Assembly: GCA_047967505.1 (NCBI GenBank) | Contig: CM106538.1 | Direction: 5' to 3' (one strand) | From: Dipteris shenzhenensis | Taxonomy: Eukaryota > Polypodiophyta > Polypodiopsida > Gleicheniales | Length of the DNA stretch: 64,000 nucleotides | In this document: piece by piece, positions 1-11,705 of the stretch | How the letters are laid out: the number at the start of each line of letters is the position of its first letter | Numbering within the stretch: position 1 is the first letter of the stretch | The notes under the pieces: generated by a model | What the model was told of the DNA's origin: nothing | Database searches by the model: none | What the model saw: only the letters and a program-made list of their open reading frames with translations | Made by a program: the position numbers and the translations under genes

Positions 1-545
1 CCACAATACCATGCATTGTCTATCCGACGATTCGCGATGAGCGCCAATTTGTAGCCCTTGGATATTCACATGCTCGAGAATACTTGCATTGAATACTATC
101 GCACATCCGATGGTTCACAATGAGTGCTACTTTTTGGCCCTTGGATCTTCACATGCCCGAGAATGATTGCACCCACCCATCCAATGGCTCATCACCATTC
201 CTTAATACACACCGTCAGATGTCTTCGTGTGCGAGCTTGCCATGTAAGTTGATTTGGGATCAAAGCACATGAGCATTAACACATGTTGTCATCTAGCACT
301 CTCCTTCAATGCTGGATCCAATGGCCTTCCTTCAACGAACCATGCCCACCATTGATCAAAATGTCATTTTTGGACATTCACTTTGGAAACGGGGATAGAA
401 GGGGGGTGTATTTTAACTCCACCAATGAGGCGGAGCCTTGCTTTCCATGGTATTTTTAATGCTCTCCTCACCCCATTGGCCCATTTCTTAATCATGAGAT
501 TAGAAACTTGCTTAAAAATTAATGAATAAGGCCCTTTCTGAGCTC
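1..545. other. Unassigned stretch with a two-copy tandem repeat
   Basis: No gene was recognised. Positions about 23-175 hold two copies of a degenerate repeat with a period of about 84 bases; both copies contain the phrase CCCTTGGAT(A/C)TTCACATG. The right edge (about 560-597) is the intron end of the CACTA ORF1 that follows. Confidence 0.4.
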
Positions 546-597
546 AAAATTCCCCTAATGTAATCTGTGCAATGCATGACATTTCTTCACCTTGCAG

Positions 598-873
598 ACT
601 GATATCGTCGGTCGTACTCCCACGGTTGCAGAGATGGGATATCACCAGCATCACAACAGGCATGAGACATGGGAGCACTTCTACGATGAGGGCCTCATCT
701 CCGAGGAGCAGTATCGCCATGCCATGAGGTTCGGTGATGAGCAGGTAAGTAATAAGTTTATTTTTGTATAAGCAAGTTTTATTTATATGATAATTAGTAT
801 TACGTACTAATACATGCATGTGGTTATGCATGGATCTGTGTAGGTGGCAGGCGATGACGACGAGCATGTTTGA
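598..873 (+). pseudogene. CACTA ORF1, last two exons (partial)
   Basis: Exon 598-744 is preceded by TTGCAG and followed by GTAAGT. It encodes 49 codons including DIVGRTPTVAEMGYH and TWEHFYDEGLISEEQYRH. The second exon begins at 844 after TGTGTAG and ends in a stop at 871. Both boundaries and the 147-base exon length match the copy at 16,590-16,736 exactly, so the splice model is supported by two copies. The tail reads VAGDDDEHV and then stops. The other copy has an Asp run and a longer Ser/Glu tail, so this protein is shortened. The upstream exons are missing from the window. ORF1 of CACTA elements is generally considered a DNA-binding accessory protein of transposition (family knowledge). 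Confidence 0.7.
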
Positions 874-1416
874 GCAGTTGAGCAGAGTCGGACTAGTGTT
901 AGTCATCTTTTTACAAGAGTCGTCTTCTTTTTTGTACATATTGATGAGAATGATATATAAGAACTAAGTCAATTTTCATATACTTTTAATTACAAGTGTA
1001 AATGATCTCTATTTTGTGAAGTTCCTAATGTATATGGATTGTTTTCAAAAGTTTCATATGCTTATAAAGTTGATGTTTTCAAAGTTTGAATTTGCATGCT
1101 TTCCTAGTTCTCAAAATTCAACACTCACATGAGCGATTCATACACAACATCGCATTGATCGCATCGTTGCTATCTTTGTGCAAACATTTTTGGATTGCTT
1201 GGGTCATAGCATCCAAACATACTTTCACAAAGCTATCACAAATGTGAATGAGATGTCAACTTAAATGAATGATTTACATGGCATCATACTATTGCATTGG
1301 TACCATATATAGTCTCATGAGTTGTTTTATTTGTCGAGTTTTTTAAGTTTCAAGTTGTGTATACTTCTAATGTTTAAGTACATTCTCGATGCAATCGAGC
1401 ATGGGCAAAAAAAGCA

Positions 1417-1482
1417 GGGAGCTGCAGGTTTTGGAATTGCAGCTTCAAAATGGGAGCTGCAATTTAAAACCTGCAGCTCCTT
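1417..1482. repeat. Subterminal hairpin of CACTA element
   Basis: GGGAGCTGCAGGTTTTG at the left pairs with AAAACCTGCAGCTCC at the right, with a second partial repeat between them, so the strand can fold on itself. The same structure is at 15,797-15,872 in the inverted copy. Confidence 0.65.
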
Positions 1483-1528
1483 CCTTTTTTTTTAAATTAC
1501 ACAGACAGTGTCTATAGGCATGGCTATA

Positions 1529-1734
1529 TGCGCGTTTGCGTGATTTATGACACTCGTATAGATGCGTGTATAGACGCGCCTATAGACCATGTATAAACGC
1601 GCATATAGACGCGCCTATAGATGCTCGTCTGTAGATGTGGTCTCAGACGCACATACAGGCACGCATGACACTGTCTGTGCATAGTGCATAGGCCGCATCT
1701 ATTTGCGCACTTGTGATGCCTTCCTCTTGTGTTG
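1529..1734. repeat. CACTA subterminal repeats and terminal inverted repeat
   Basis: Many copies of a 12-16 base motif related to GACGCGCCTATAGA in both orientations lie next to the degenerate terminal repeat at 1713-1734. In well-studied CACTA elements such subterminal motifs bind the element's own ORF1-type protein (family knowledge). This copy is more degraded than the one at 15,559-15,770. Confidence 0.65.
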
Positions 1735-2149
1735 TTTACAAAGAAAAACTAATAGATGTTGGTGATATGTTTAAGCTAGAGTGATGACTAAACATTTTAT
1801 TACACAAGAGGTTTTTTCCTCTAGTGACTTGGAGATGTATATACAATATTTGGTGGCCTCATGACTCATTGTATACATACTTGCATAGAGATGTTAGCAA
1901 AGAGGGCCCAACGTTGACATGAGATACTGAGCTTTTGTCCTGATGTTGTGGTTGAGGCATCTACAAACTATTATTTTCCTCCATGGTCGAGAATTTTTTT
2001 GGGACCTAGGATGTTTATGTTCCTCTTGAGAGTGTTCTTATTGATGGTGGACACTTGACTTATTGTTTGGGCAACCAAGTGTTCCACAATCGTGCTCAAG
2101 CATTGACTCAACTCTCTTAGCGGTCATTGGTTATGAAAATTCTCCAACA
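1735..2149. other. Unassigned stretch
   Basis: No reading frame or repeat was recognised between the CACTA end and the first convincing copia homology. It may be decayed copia pol, but no motif supports that. Confidence 0.3.
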
Positions 2150-2985
2150 CTACCACATGGGTAACTATGAAGGTGAACCTACACCTCTTGTCTCGAGCTC
2201 TAAGTTGAGCCTTGACATGGGAACTCCAAAAATTTAGGATGTTGAGTATATAAACATTGTTCCATATCTTTCTACCTTGGGTAGCATCAAGTATTTAGTC
2301 TCCTGCACACCTGACCTAATATTTGCTTTGCAGTCGGATTTCTCCTGTTTCATAAACGATCCCAAGTTTCCCCACTAGCTAGCTTTGAAGACGCTATTGC
2401 GGTACTTTCAATAGGCTTGAATAGTCAAAGGAATTTTGTCTCACCTTCCCTCGATCAGATCTTCCTCTTCCTTTCCTTAAGGGCTAGTTTGATGTAGGCG
2501 AAGGGGGAGATATCAACACATGCAAGTCAACCACAAGTTATGTTTTTACTCTAGTAAATGGAGCAGCAAAGTCGAAAACAAACTTATGTGGCCCACTCTT
2601 CGACCGAAGAAGAATAAATGGTTGTTTCTATTGCAACTAAAGAAGGAATGTGTATCGAGAGACTGTTACAAGAAATTGGAGAGACTACTACAAGATCTAA
2701 GAACACTCCCTTTTTTTTGTCTTGTGACAAGAGATGAGAAGATCCCCTTTATTCTATCGTGTGATAATTAGTCTTGCATAACTCTTGCGAGGAATCTCAA
2801 ATGCCTCCAAAAGTCAAAACATGTTGATCTGAACTACAACTTCATTCGACATCTTGTGGAAGAATGGAAACTCCAACTTGACTACACTCCTACCACATGA
2901 ATAAGGGCGGATTTTCTTACCAAGGCTGTATCGAAGTCAAAGCATGATGACTGTTGTAGAAATGTAGGCTTAAAACAAGCTTAGT
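2150..2985 (+). pseudogene. Ty1/copia pol remnant: end of reverse transcriptase and RNase H
   Basis: Read in shifting frames, the stretch shows the usual order of the copia pol C-terminus. First comes a VPYLSTLGSIKYLVSCT block with PDLIFALQS (around 2250-2340), equivalent to the copia VPYxSAVGSLMYxxxxTRPDI block. Then GDINTCKSTTSYVFTL (around 2510-2560), the RNase H region. Last is SKHVDLNYNFIRHLVEEWKLQL followed by RADFLTKAVSKSKH (around 2810-2960), the C-terminal block (quoted in two parts). Stops and frameshifts are frequent, so the remnant is old. No LTR was recognised beside it. Confidence 0.75.
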
Positions 2986-4596
2986 CTTAAGGGGATTGTG
3001 AATGCAAGTATTATTTGGAGACCATAATGCACTGTACACAAGCTTTGAAGTTGCCCAAGTACCTTTCGAAATACAAAATACCACCTACTATCACAACTGC
3101 TTTGTTCTACCAAAGCAATAAATTTCTCTTACATTGGGCTATGCATGGTTAGCACAAACCTTTGTCGTCTTAGATTTTGCATCTCAAACTTTTATACTAC
3201 CTCAGGACACTACCACCAAACCCAACAAATATGTCACCTCCTCAAAAAAGACCCCACAATCATTGCTAATCCAAACAAACCCACTCAAACCTCAGCACCA
3301 GTGTCCCATCAAACCAACACATAGTCAATGCATCCCATCAAAATACCAATCTGATGTTGCCCACCTCAACAAAACTAATGTACAAATCAAGTAATCCAAG
3401 AAATGCTACAGAAACAAGTCATCATACCTTCATCCACCCGTGACTAGGGCCCTTGAACCAGTTACCACACCTCACAAATAAATCGAATGGTACATCCTTT
3501 TCTAATAATCGTCACTTGGTGATTCACTTTAGCTAACTCCAGATTCAGGGATCAAATAATATATTCCAGTTTTATTATAGGATTCTGTTGTCATCTCTGT
3601 GTATTCTTTTACCTGTATGCTGAGTGCTTAGAGCACGATTGCACAAGGGATGTTCAGCCCAGCCCCAATGGCTAGTAGTCCACATCAGTAGCCCTCAAAA
3701 GCATGCCAAGGGAGGTCACTCGAGCCATAGCTCTACCAAGGGAAATCATTTAATTAGAGTACTTGGATAGTGGTGGATGTGGCTTGCATTTATTAAATAC
3801 TTACAAGTGACAGCTTGTGAATGAAAGCTTGTGGGAGTCGAGAACTCTGCGCAAAAAGAAATGGGAGTTCAGATTTGCGAATTCCAGGTGTCACATTAAG
3901 GAAGGTCATCATTTATGACCCAAGCTTGGGCAGATGGCTTGCCCCAAGAGCAAGCTATGAGCTTATTCTCACGAGCATGTGGGTTGCGAGCTGGAGCATA
4001 GGTCTTGTTCGGCGCCAACTCTGCGTAATCAAGTGAACCTTGATCACGCGGAATATTGGACTCACCTTGCATTTATTGATGCATAACCGGCTACATGGAA
4101 TCCTATGCAAGTTGCGACCCATACATCCATGGCATGGCATGAGCATCACCCCACATCTTGTGATATAAATTGCCCCCCCCCTCCCCCCACCTCCCTTTCC
4201 ATTTCATTTCAGTTTTCCCCTAAAGCCTTTCTCGTAGCCTTCCTCCTCCCTCCATCTTTTATCCACCACCTATCATCCAACATGCTTGAAGAGCCCATTA
4301 GGAAGCCTCTTTCCATGGCATTGTTGTCCCTTTTCATCACTCTATTTTCCCTTCTTCAGCGTCATCGGTCTTGCTCATTTGCACCGTTACGTAGCCATGT
4401 CTCTCTACCATTTCGCAAGTGTTGGTCGATCACTGGTCTCGTCCTTTGTTGTCGATCCTCTGCATATGCCTTTGCTTGTAGCATTTATCCACTCTCAGAT
4501 GAGGACCACGCTCACGGACCACATTAGTCAACATGGCCCCATCCACACTATTTCTAAGTCCTATTTGAAGCCTAGGAGCTTGCATTGGTGAAAACA
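2986..4596. other. Unassigned stretch
   Basis: Several short open frames occur (3134-3394, 4105-4527) but none carries a recognisable motif. A C-rich run sits at about 4170-4190. The part just before 4597 may be 5' flank of the Harbinger element; no terminal repeat was found. Confidence 0.3.
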
Positions 4597-5640
4597 ATAT
4601 GTGCAAGCTAGTCGTGGTGATGACCCTAGGTTTAGGGAGTTCTTTCGCTTGCTATTGTCCTTGTTCCAGTGCCTTTGCACACTCCTTGTACCACAGCTAG
4701 AGTAAGGTGCCATCCCCGCATCACTTGCCTCCATTTTTAGATGCATCATCCCAGTAGAAAAGCAAGTTGCAATTGTTGTGCTTCGATTCGCTAGTGGCAC
4801 AAGATTGGTTGAGCTTAGTGTGAACTTCGGCCTTGGCAAGTCCACTGTCTCCAACATTGTCAATAAGTTTGTGTCAGCCCTCCTTCAGCACACACGTACA
4901 TTCATTTCTTGGCCCATTGATCCAACACAGATTGCGTGCATGAAGTCTGAGTTCTATGGGAAGCATGGCTTTCTGAACTGTTGCGTCGCCATTGACGTAA
5001 CACTTGTTGGCATGGAAAGTCCGAGGGGGGAGAACGTGGAGGACTGGTTTGACAAGAACAAGGACTACTCCATGTCAGTGCAGGCCATCATCGACATCGA
5101 CATGAGGTTCCTTGACATGTATGCAGGATTCCATGGAAATACGAATGACAATCATGTGTTGAGAAACTTTTCTTTCTTCGAGTGTGTTAGGTAGGGACGC
5201 TACTTGGGTGGGAAACCTTTCGTGGACGGGCAGTTTAGCATTCGGGAGTACATCATAGGTGATGGCGGCTATGGTATCAGGCCATGGCTTATGATTCCTT
5301 TCAAGCTCGCCACGACACGCGAGTGAAAGGATTTCAATTACATGTTGTCATCTTCTCGCATTGTGGTGGAGAGGGCGTTTGGTTGGCTAAAGTCAAACTG
5401 GCAGTACCTTCATAGGAAGATTTTGGCACTGAAGTCGGCACACGTGTCCAAGAACATTGTCGCTTGCTGCATCCTTCACAACATGCTCTTGGATGGCAAC
5501 ATTCCAGTTCAGATGGTAGTTCAAGACACTGCTCCAGCCTCGCCCATGGTGAACAGGAGATCCGACAGTATGCAGGTTGCCATTCATATGAGGGATGCAT
5601 TGTCGGAGTACATGGAGTCCCTGTTTGTTTGTCCTCCATG
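4597..5640 (+). pseudogene. PIF/Harbinger-type transposase, inactivated
   Basis: The conceptual product follows the PIF/Harbinger DDE nuclease plan. An N-terminal block contains DDPRFREFFRL (about 4618-4650). A helix-turn-helix-like segment follows, with RLVELSVNFGLGKSTVSNIV (about 4800-4860). The catalytic domain keeps the first Asp in CVAIDVTLVG (about 4985), the second in IGDGGYGIRPWLMIPF (about 5258-5305) and the Glu in VVERAFGWLKSNW (about 5362-5400). In-frame stops occur near 4702, at about 5192 and at about 5325, so the gene is dead although the DDE residues survive. The next most likely identity would be a domesticated HARBI1-like gene, but the stops argue against that. No terminal inverted repeat or target-site duplication was recognised. 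Confidence 0.8.
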
Positions 5641-6448
5641 TACTAGCATTTCATGGTTACGCCTCCTCATGGCATGGTATTGTCACACCTCATGTATTTC
5701 CATCATGGCGCATGCCTTTATTTTTGCATTTGTATTTTCCATGCTCCGGCCTACTTCATGCATTGCTTCTATGTTTGTTCTCCATACATAGTTCCTTGTG
5801 TCTTTCATGTTACAATGGTTCTACTTCGAGTTTCCTTTTGTTCAAGCGCATGCACTTTGTACATGTTGTCTCCCACGGCACAACATGGACATTGCGTTTT
5901 AGGCATTACATTTGAAACATTTCATTTTACGCATAATGTTGTGTTTCTTAGTAGGGTTATAGTTGTGTGTAAGTTGTATGCACACATTCCTTGGTGGTGT
6001 GCCATATTAGCAAATTTGGGAAAATCCATATATTCTGGGAATGAATGAATTGGGGCTTCCCACAAATTTTGGGAATTTTCATTAGTTTTGGAACTAGGAT
6101 TGGGTGAATCCCATTGAAATTGGGAATTTTCATTAATTTTGGAACTAGCATTCCACATTACTTTTTATGAGCATAACAAAATGGATTTTAAATTTGCTTT
6201 ATCACAAATAAATTGAAGTTTATTAATTTCAAGTTGGCTATAATCCTTGCATCATTGTGGTGTTAACAAACACCATTACAAACCAACACACAGTTTCTAT
6301 TCATAAAAGTTTATGCAAAATCAAGTTTTTTAAAACCATATCTGATTGTGGTGTTAACAAACACCTTTTTAAATCAACATAAGATACTCAACATCATTTT
6401 ACATTGAACATATGTTCCTTGGTAGGATGAAAGGAGAATTACACAAAG
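5641..6448. other. Unassigned stretch with a small tandem repeat
   Basis: Positions about 6060-6150 hold two copies of a repeat of about 60 bases containing GGGAATTTTCATTA and TTTTGGAACTAG. A phrase GTGGTGTTAACAAACACC is repeated at about 6258 and 6349 and is itself partly palindromic. No gene was seen. Confidence 0.4.
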
Positions 6449-9400
6449 CTAGTGGTGAGCCAAGCTTTCCTTTGCCTTTGCACACACACTCATCGGTATT
6501 TTTACTTTTGTTGCTTTTTTTGGGCCCTTTGATACCCATGAAAACACAACTGAATCCACAAGCTCCCATCGAGGGGGGTCTTTCTTATTGCACCTCCAAA
6601 ATTTATTCCAACAATCCGCATACACCTCTCCCATGCTCAGATTCACATTTCTACACACTGGTGCCCAATATTGTATGAAGAATTTCTTAAAGTTCTCTGA
6701 TGATATGTCCATATCAATATTGGTCGGGGCTTCTCCCAACCAAGTTAGGCATTCATTTTCTGTTGGATGAACCAAAACAAAGTCTCCTTTCCTAACATCA
6801 ACAATTGGTTTAAATGCATCCTTTGGCTTCCCACTTAATGGACCACAATAGTGATCATTGAATTCTTCAATGCCTTCAAATTGCTCCATTTCTCTATTAA
6901 CATCCTCCTCAAAGGTATCATCTCCTCTAGCAGAAGGCCAAAAAGAATGGTACAAACCTTGAGTTTGGGAGTTTGGCTTTTGGAGTTCTAACACCATATT
7001 TCTCCAGTACTCAAGGATAGGCTGTATGTACAAACTGAACTCTGATTGAGACCCTTGAGTTGTCGACCATTTCTCCCAGTACTTGATGTAGTCTTTGATG
7101 CCCTGTACAGTTTGCATATGTTCCTTTATGTATTCAAACATTGGCAAAAGCCTAGGAACCCCACTAGGTAGCATTGGTTTGCCATCTCCATTCCTTTTCC
7201 ATAGCTCAATAGCCCCTTGTCTAGGCTCCCACAGTTCAGATTTCGGGTGGATCTTATATTGCATAACTAGAATATTGTCCTTCATGTAAAACAAGAATTG
7301 CAAGGGCTTTGAATGTCCCACCGAGACATCCGAGTCTTCACATAAGTAGCCATCAATAAACCCCTTGAAGTCTGGAATTTTTGTCATTGAAAATGGTGAA
7401 GGGAAGGAACTTTGGCACTCCATGAAAGTGAACATCAAATGTGGAAATGTGAAAGTTTGGCTCAATCGCAATCTCTCTGAAAACCTGCTAAACATTGCAT
7501 CAATGTCTTCATGTGTATGCTCCACCATTAGAAATCCTAGTTGAATGGTCTTAAATGCCCTCCTGGCAACCAACAAAGACAAATATGCAAATAGATATCT
7601 GTTCTTATTTTCTGATGCACAATTATCTAATTGTAGCAGTAATGTCTCTGGCAATTGTTTGAATGAAGGATGTGTGAACAAATGATTTGACTCAGAATTT
7701 GTTGACATTGTCATTGAGTCCAATAACATGCAAGGTGCTCCCTTAACATTCGATGAACGGTGATGGTGATCTAGAGCTTTTCTTGAGTTCAAAGCATTCA
7801 ACAATGCATTACCTGATTTGGGCATTCCATCGTATATTAGGTCACCATACGCATGTTTATCTTATCTCTCAAGGTTTCTGAGACAAAGAGCAAGAGACCC
7901 AAAGGTAAAATTTGGATCCGAAGGCCATAAAATGATTGCAAAGTGTCCATATCATCCCTCGCCATGTCCATGTGTTATCATGCCTATCAAAGATACAAGT
8001 AACTATGCAGATTTATCAACATCCTTTGCACGAACCTTTAATCTTGGGATTGTTGTTTTCTTCTGATCCATCTTATCGTGGATAATGCATAGGTATTTAC
8101 TTGGGTCCATCAAAGACTTCAAACGCCATGCATAGTACAAATTCCTACATGTGCGTTGCGGCAACATGTGAACTCTTCATCGTTGCATTATTTTCTTATG
8201 CTCCTCTTCATTTTTTGTGGCTCCTAACTGATCTTTGATTCCACTGCATGTCGTGCACTTAGAAAACTCACTTGTTTGGGTGAGGCTAACATCTCTGAAC
8301 TCAATATTCTAGATCGTATTGAAGGTTGAAGTGGACATCTCCTTTTGCTTCAATTGATTCAATGTTACGTTGACTTCGCTCAAAATGTCCACTTTCTTGT
8401 ACACGTCTAGTATTACCAAACGTGTTTCTCTAATTTTATCTTGAGTTGATCTACTCTCATGTGACATCGAGTCTGAGTTGTTTTCAACGAAGTCTCTCAT
8501 TATTGCTCTGCCCAATTCCATATGATCCCAAGCCTTCCTCACAATGCCCTTATTCCCATGCATAGAGCGACGCACACCACTTTCAAACAAACTCTTATAT
8601 CGATAATAAGAAGTTTTTGGAATCCCATGCATCTCATACCAAGATTTTGGGCATATCTCAACTCCATTGAAGGTAAACCTATATTGCCTAGTTCCCAAAG
8701 CATCTACCCAACAAGCCATTGTCATCCAATCATAGACATAATTTGTGCATGCCTCCAATCCCAGACTCCAATAGTCTTTACATAATTCAAACAACAATAC
8801 ACAATCAACCAATTGACAACACCTTTAATCAATGCTCGAGACCTCACATATCGCTTCCGTTGATAACTTGTTAGTTGGAGGTTGATGCACTACAGCCCTT
8901 GCAATTCTATTAGTCATTGTGTACCGCCTTTTCTTGGGTTTTGTATAGCTACACTCATCATCAGGATTCTCTTCAAAAGTTTCATTTGGAAAATTACTTA
9001 TTGGTACTTTATCCATGAAGGTAATTCTCTTTATAGGCCACCTAATTAAGTTTAGGCTATCCACAACTGTAGAGGAATCCAATGATTCTGTATTAATAGT
9101 CCCATCCTCTACTATAATTCCCAAGTCATCATCGCCCAACAGTTCAAAGCCAATGGCCTCGTATGGATATACTAACAATACCACACCTCTACCCTCTAAT
9201 GTCTTGTTGTCCACTGACCATAGAAGAACCCTCTTGTGCCTCTAGCCCTCTCGAATACCATGCCCATCACTCAATGTGACTACATCTTTCTCTCCATTTA
9301 TATTGTTTGAGGTCTCATTTAAGTTCTCATCTGTCGAATTCTGCTTCTGTAGAAAATCCTTTTTCCATTTTACTACACTTCCGATTAGATCCTCCAACAT

Positions 9401-9655
9401 GTTTGATTCCATATTTGAAAATGGCAAAGGTACATTGTTGCACATGCACTTATCCACGGTTACGGAAATGTTTCCAGGTCCCAACGTAGCCATTTGACAT
9501 ATATCATAGGGGTCAATTGCATGAACTCTACCTTTTGCAACAACTTCACTGCCCATCATAAGATTGACACATTCATTGAGAATGAACTCCATGCGTTGCT
9601 CTGCATCACATACAATAGAAGTACCTTGAGATGTGTCTTGCAAGAATGCTCAATC
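6449..9655 (-). pseudogene. DUF8039/DUF7869-like transposon-derived gene, broken by seven stops
   Basis: One reading frame runs from 9655 down to 6449. Its N-terminal part (9643-9245) holds VAKGRVHAIDP, then LPFSNMESNMLEDLIGSVV, which resembles DUF8039, a domain of plant transposase-related proteins. Next (8812-8312) comes RYRFTFNGVEICPKSWYEMHG and YRYKSLFESGV (the first quoted without its last residue would still read the same), then CTTCSGIKDQLG with YLCIIHDKMDQ (8245-8060), then LQLDNCASENKNRYLFAYL and VEHTHEDIDAMFSRF (7640-7480). I recognise the last blocks as the family usually labelled DUF7869. Stops lie at 9242, 8825, 8309, 8177, 8003, 7952 and 7862; the last 458 codons are open. No frameshift separates the segments. 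Function is unknown; a nuclease-like transposase role is inference. An intron model that removes some stops cannot be excluded. Confidence 0.65.
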
Positions 9656-9689
9656 AAAGTGTTTTGGATTCGGTAAAATATTTTCATTT

Positions 9690-10460
9690 GCAAGCATTTT
9701 GGGTTGGACAAACTTTTGGATCCAGATCCAAAAGTTATATCAAGATCCAAAAGTTGGATCCTTGATGGCCCTTGAAACAATTGAGTTTGCTAAAGTTTTG
9801 GATCCACATCCAAAAGTTGGATTCTTAATTTCCATTGAATCTTGCACACATGCTCAGATTGACGGCAAGGTTTTGGATCCACATCCAAAAGTTTGAAAAC
9901 CCCTCTGATCATGCACATATTCCATGTGTGAATGCAAAACTTTTGGATGTGAATCCAAAAGATTGTCCTCCCACTAAGCGAGTGTGCAAATGCAAACATG
10001 TATAGTCTCAATTGAAAAAATTTGATTCTTAACAAGCATACATCCAAAAGTTTTCCTCATCCACATTCAAATTTTTTTTGGATGAACTAGCATTTTGGGT
10101 TGGACAAACTTTTGGATCCACATCCAAAAGTTCGATCCTTGATGGCGCTTGAAACAAAACACACATGCTCAGGCTGAAGTCAAAGTTTTGGATCCACATC
10201 CAAAAGTTTGAAAATCCCTCGGATTATGCACACATTCCATGTGTGAAGGCAGAACTTGTGGATGTGAATCCAAAAGATCTTCATCCCACTAAACAAGTGT
10301 GCAAATGCAAACATCAATTTAAAAAAAATGATTGATGGGCCATGAAACAAGTACTCATGGTCGGTGTGAGGGCAAAGTTTTGGATCCACATCCAAAAGTT
10401 TAATCTTTCATTCATTACCCTTGAATCATGCACACATTCCACGTGTGATGGCATTTTCAT
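9690..10460. repeat. Repeat array with palindromic core TTTTGGATCCACATCCAAAA
   Basis: About ten copies of the core (perfect 8-base arms around a 4-base centre) or variants occur near 9713, 9795, 9870, 9938, 10,108, 10,184, 10,253 and 10,376. A higher-order unit of about 396 bases repeats: the phrase TTTGGGTTGGACAAACTTTT occurs at about 9698 and again at about 10,094. Spacers also share a phrase about a protein-free CACATTCCA(T/C)GTGTGA, itself palindromic. It directly precedes (in transcription order of the broken minus-strand gene) the 9655 end. Confidence 0.75.
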
Positions 10461-10866
10461 CCCAAAAAGAGAGCGACGTTGAACCTCTTGTCGATTTTGT
10501 TATTGTGGAACCAAAAAATTAAATGTTAATCTCAATTAAAAAAATCTTTTTAATCAATTAAGGCATTTAAAATATAAAAAAGTACACATTTAAACATCCA
10601 AGCATTTAATCAAAAACAAATTTACTAAACACAAATCCACAAAGAAACCAACACAAGATTATCGTCGAAAAATATAGTAAAGGTATATAAAACTACATCT
10701 ACAAATAAATGCTAGTATATATATTATTTTAAATGTATACATTCTATATAACTATAACTAAAATTTTAAAAAACTTAAAAATAAACATAAAATATATATA
10801 TTTATAAATCTACAAACTTGAAAACCTAAAAAAACATATATAAACATAATATATATATATCTTCAA

Positions 10867-10897
<31 letters not shown>

Positions 10898-11100
10898 CAA
10901 ATACACACACAACTATATATATATATATAAATATATTTATGTTTTTGTCCTCAGAGCAGATTCCCATGTGAGCCACGCTCCGCTGGGAATCCCTTGGATA
11001 GCCTTAAATGAGGCTGGGATAGCCAATAGAAACAAAAGAATACAGCAGCGTTTAAAATAGATCCGCCAGGAAGTGCTAGGGAGCGGAATGCAACGAAATG
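10461..11100. other. AT-rich tract upstream of the MACPF gene
   Basis: Positions 10,500-10,940 are extremely AT-rich, with TATATA runs at about 10,850 and 10,910-10,930. Composition changes abruptly near 10,945 to GC-richer DNA. No gene was seen. The tract could act as a matrix-attachment-type or upstream promoter element, which is inference only. Confidence 0.5.
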
Positions 11101-11705
11101 CACGTTTCACTGCGCGGGGGATTCGCTCCCAACGGCCTGGCCAAGCTCGCCTCCTGTCCCTCTGCCTTCCAATTTAATAAGGCCAGCACATGCACTGCTT
11201 TTCGCGGCATGGCCGGTCGACATGCGTCCGACAGAGAACTCGTGGGTTGATCACGAGATAGACGGTGTCTTCCAGCGTACCGAAACGCATGCGTGGTGAA
11301 TGTGGGTGATCAGTGATGAGTGTGTGTACTAGCTGTGGCTGGCTGGATGGGTCACTCACGGCACCGACCAAGGGAGTTGTACGCACCCAATGACAACGAA
11401 ATCGTTCTGATCTTAACACACGGGTACTCATCGTCCTTATTAGGAGTTGCAAAAAGAAAGACAATGGTGTGAGAACACAGTGCGCACTGGTGTGATTGAG
11501 TGTAGTAGCCGTGGCTGGCTGGATGCGCCGAGTGCCGTTAACCTACAAAGCAGTATCGACTATCCTGCCCCTCGTCTGAGAACGCACGTAGTGCCTGGTG
11601 TTATACCCTCTCATCTGAGCACGCAGGAAGCAGCAAGTGTTAGTCGTAAGAGAGAAGAGGAGTGCTAGGGAGGTCTCGTTTGCGCGAGCAAGAGCATTAA
11701 CAGAG
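11101..11705 (+). promoter_or_regulatory. Candidate promoter and 5' leader of the MACPF gene
   Basis: A weak TATA-like element, AATTTAATAAGG, lies at about 11,169-11,180. The leader contains a duplicated segment: GTGGCTGGCTGGATG occurs at about 11,333 and again at about 11,507, each preceded by a GTA(C/G)TAGC-like phrase. A second pair, CTCGTCTGAGAACGCACG and CTCATCTGAGCACGCAGG, lies at about 11,571 and 11,609. The transcription start is not known and a leader intron is possible. Confidence 0.3.

Larger units (their letters stand above)
546..1734 (+). mobile_element. CACTA (En/Spm) transposon, 3' terminal part
   Basis: This is the 3' end of a CACTA element. It carries the last two exons of ORF1, AT-rich untranslated DNA, a hairpin, subterminal repeats and a degenerate terminal inverted repeat at 1713-1734 that ends in CTCTTGTGTTG; the intact family end is CTCTTGTAGTG. 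The same modules occur in the same order, inverted, at 15,537-16,833, so the two copies belong to one family. Similarity to that copy starts within the intron at about 560, so the element is truncated at its 5' side or continues as diverged sequence. Confidence 0.75.

Noticed and set aside
6449-7825. The 458-codon frame as a complete, intact gene
   Set aside because: The same frame continues upstream with recognisable family motifs broken by stops, so this is the 3' part of a larger broken gene.
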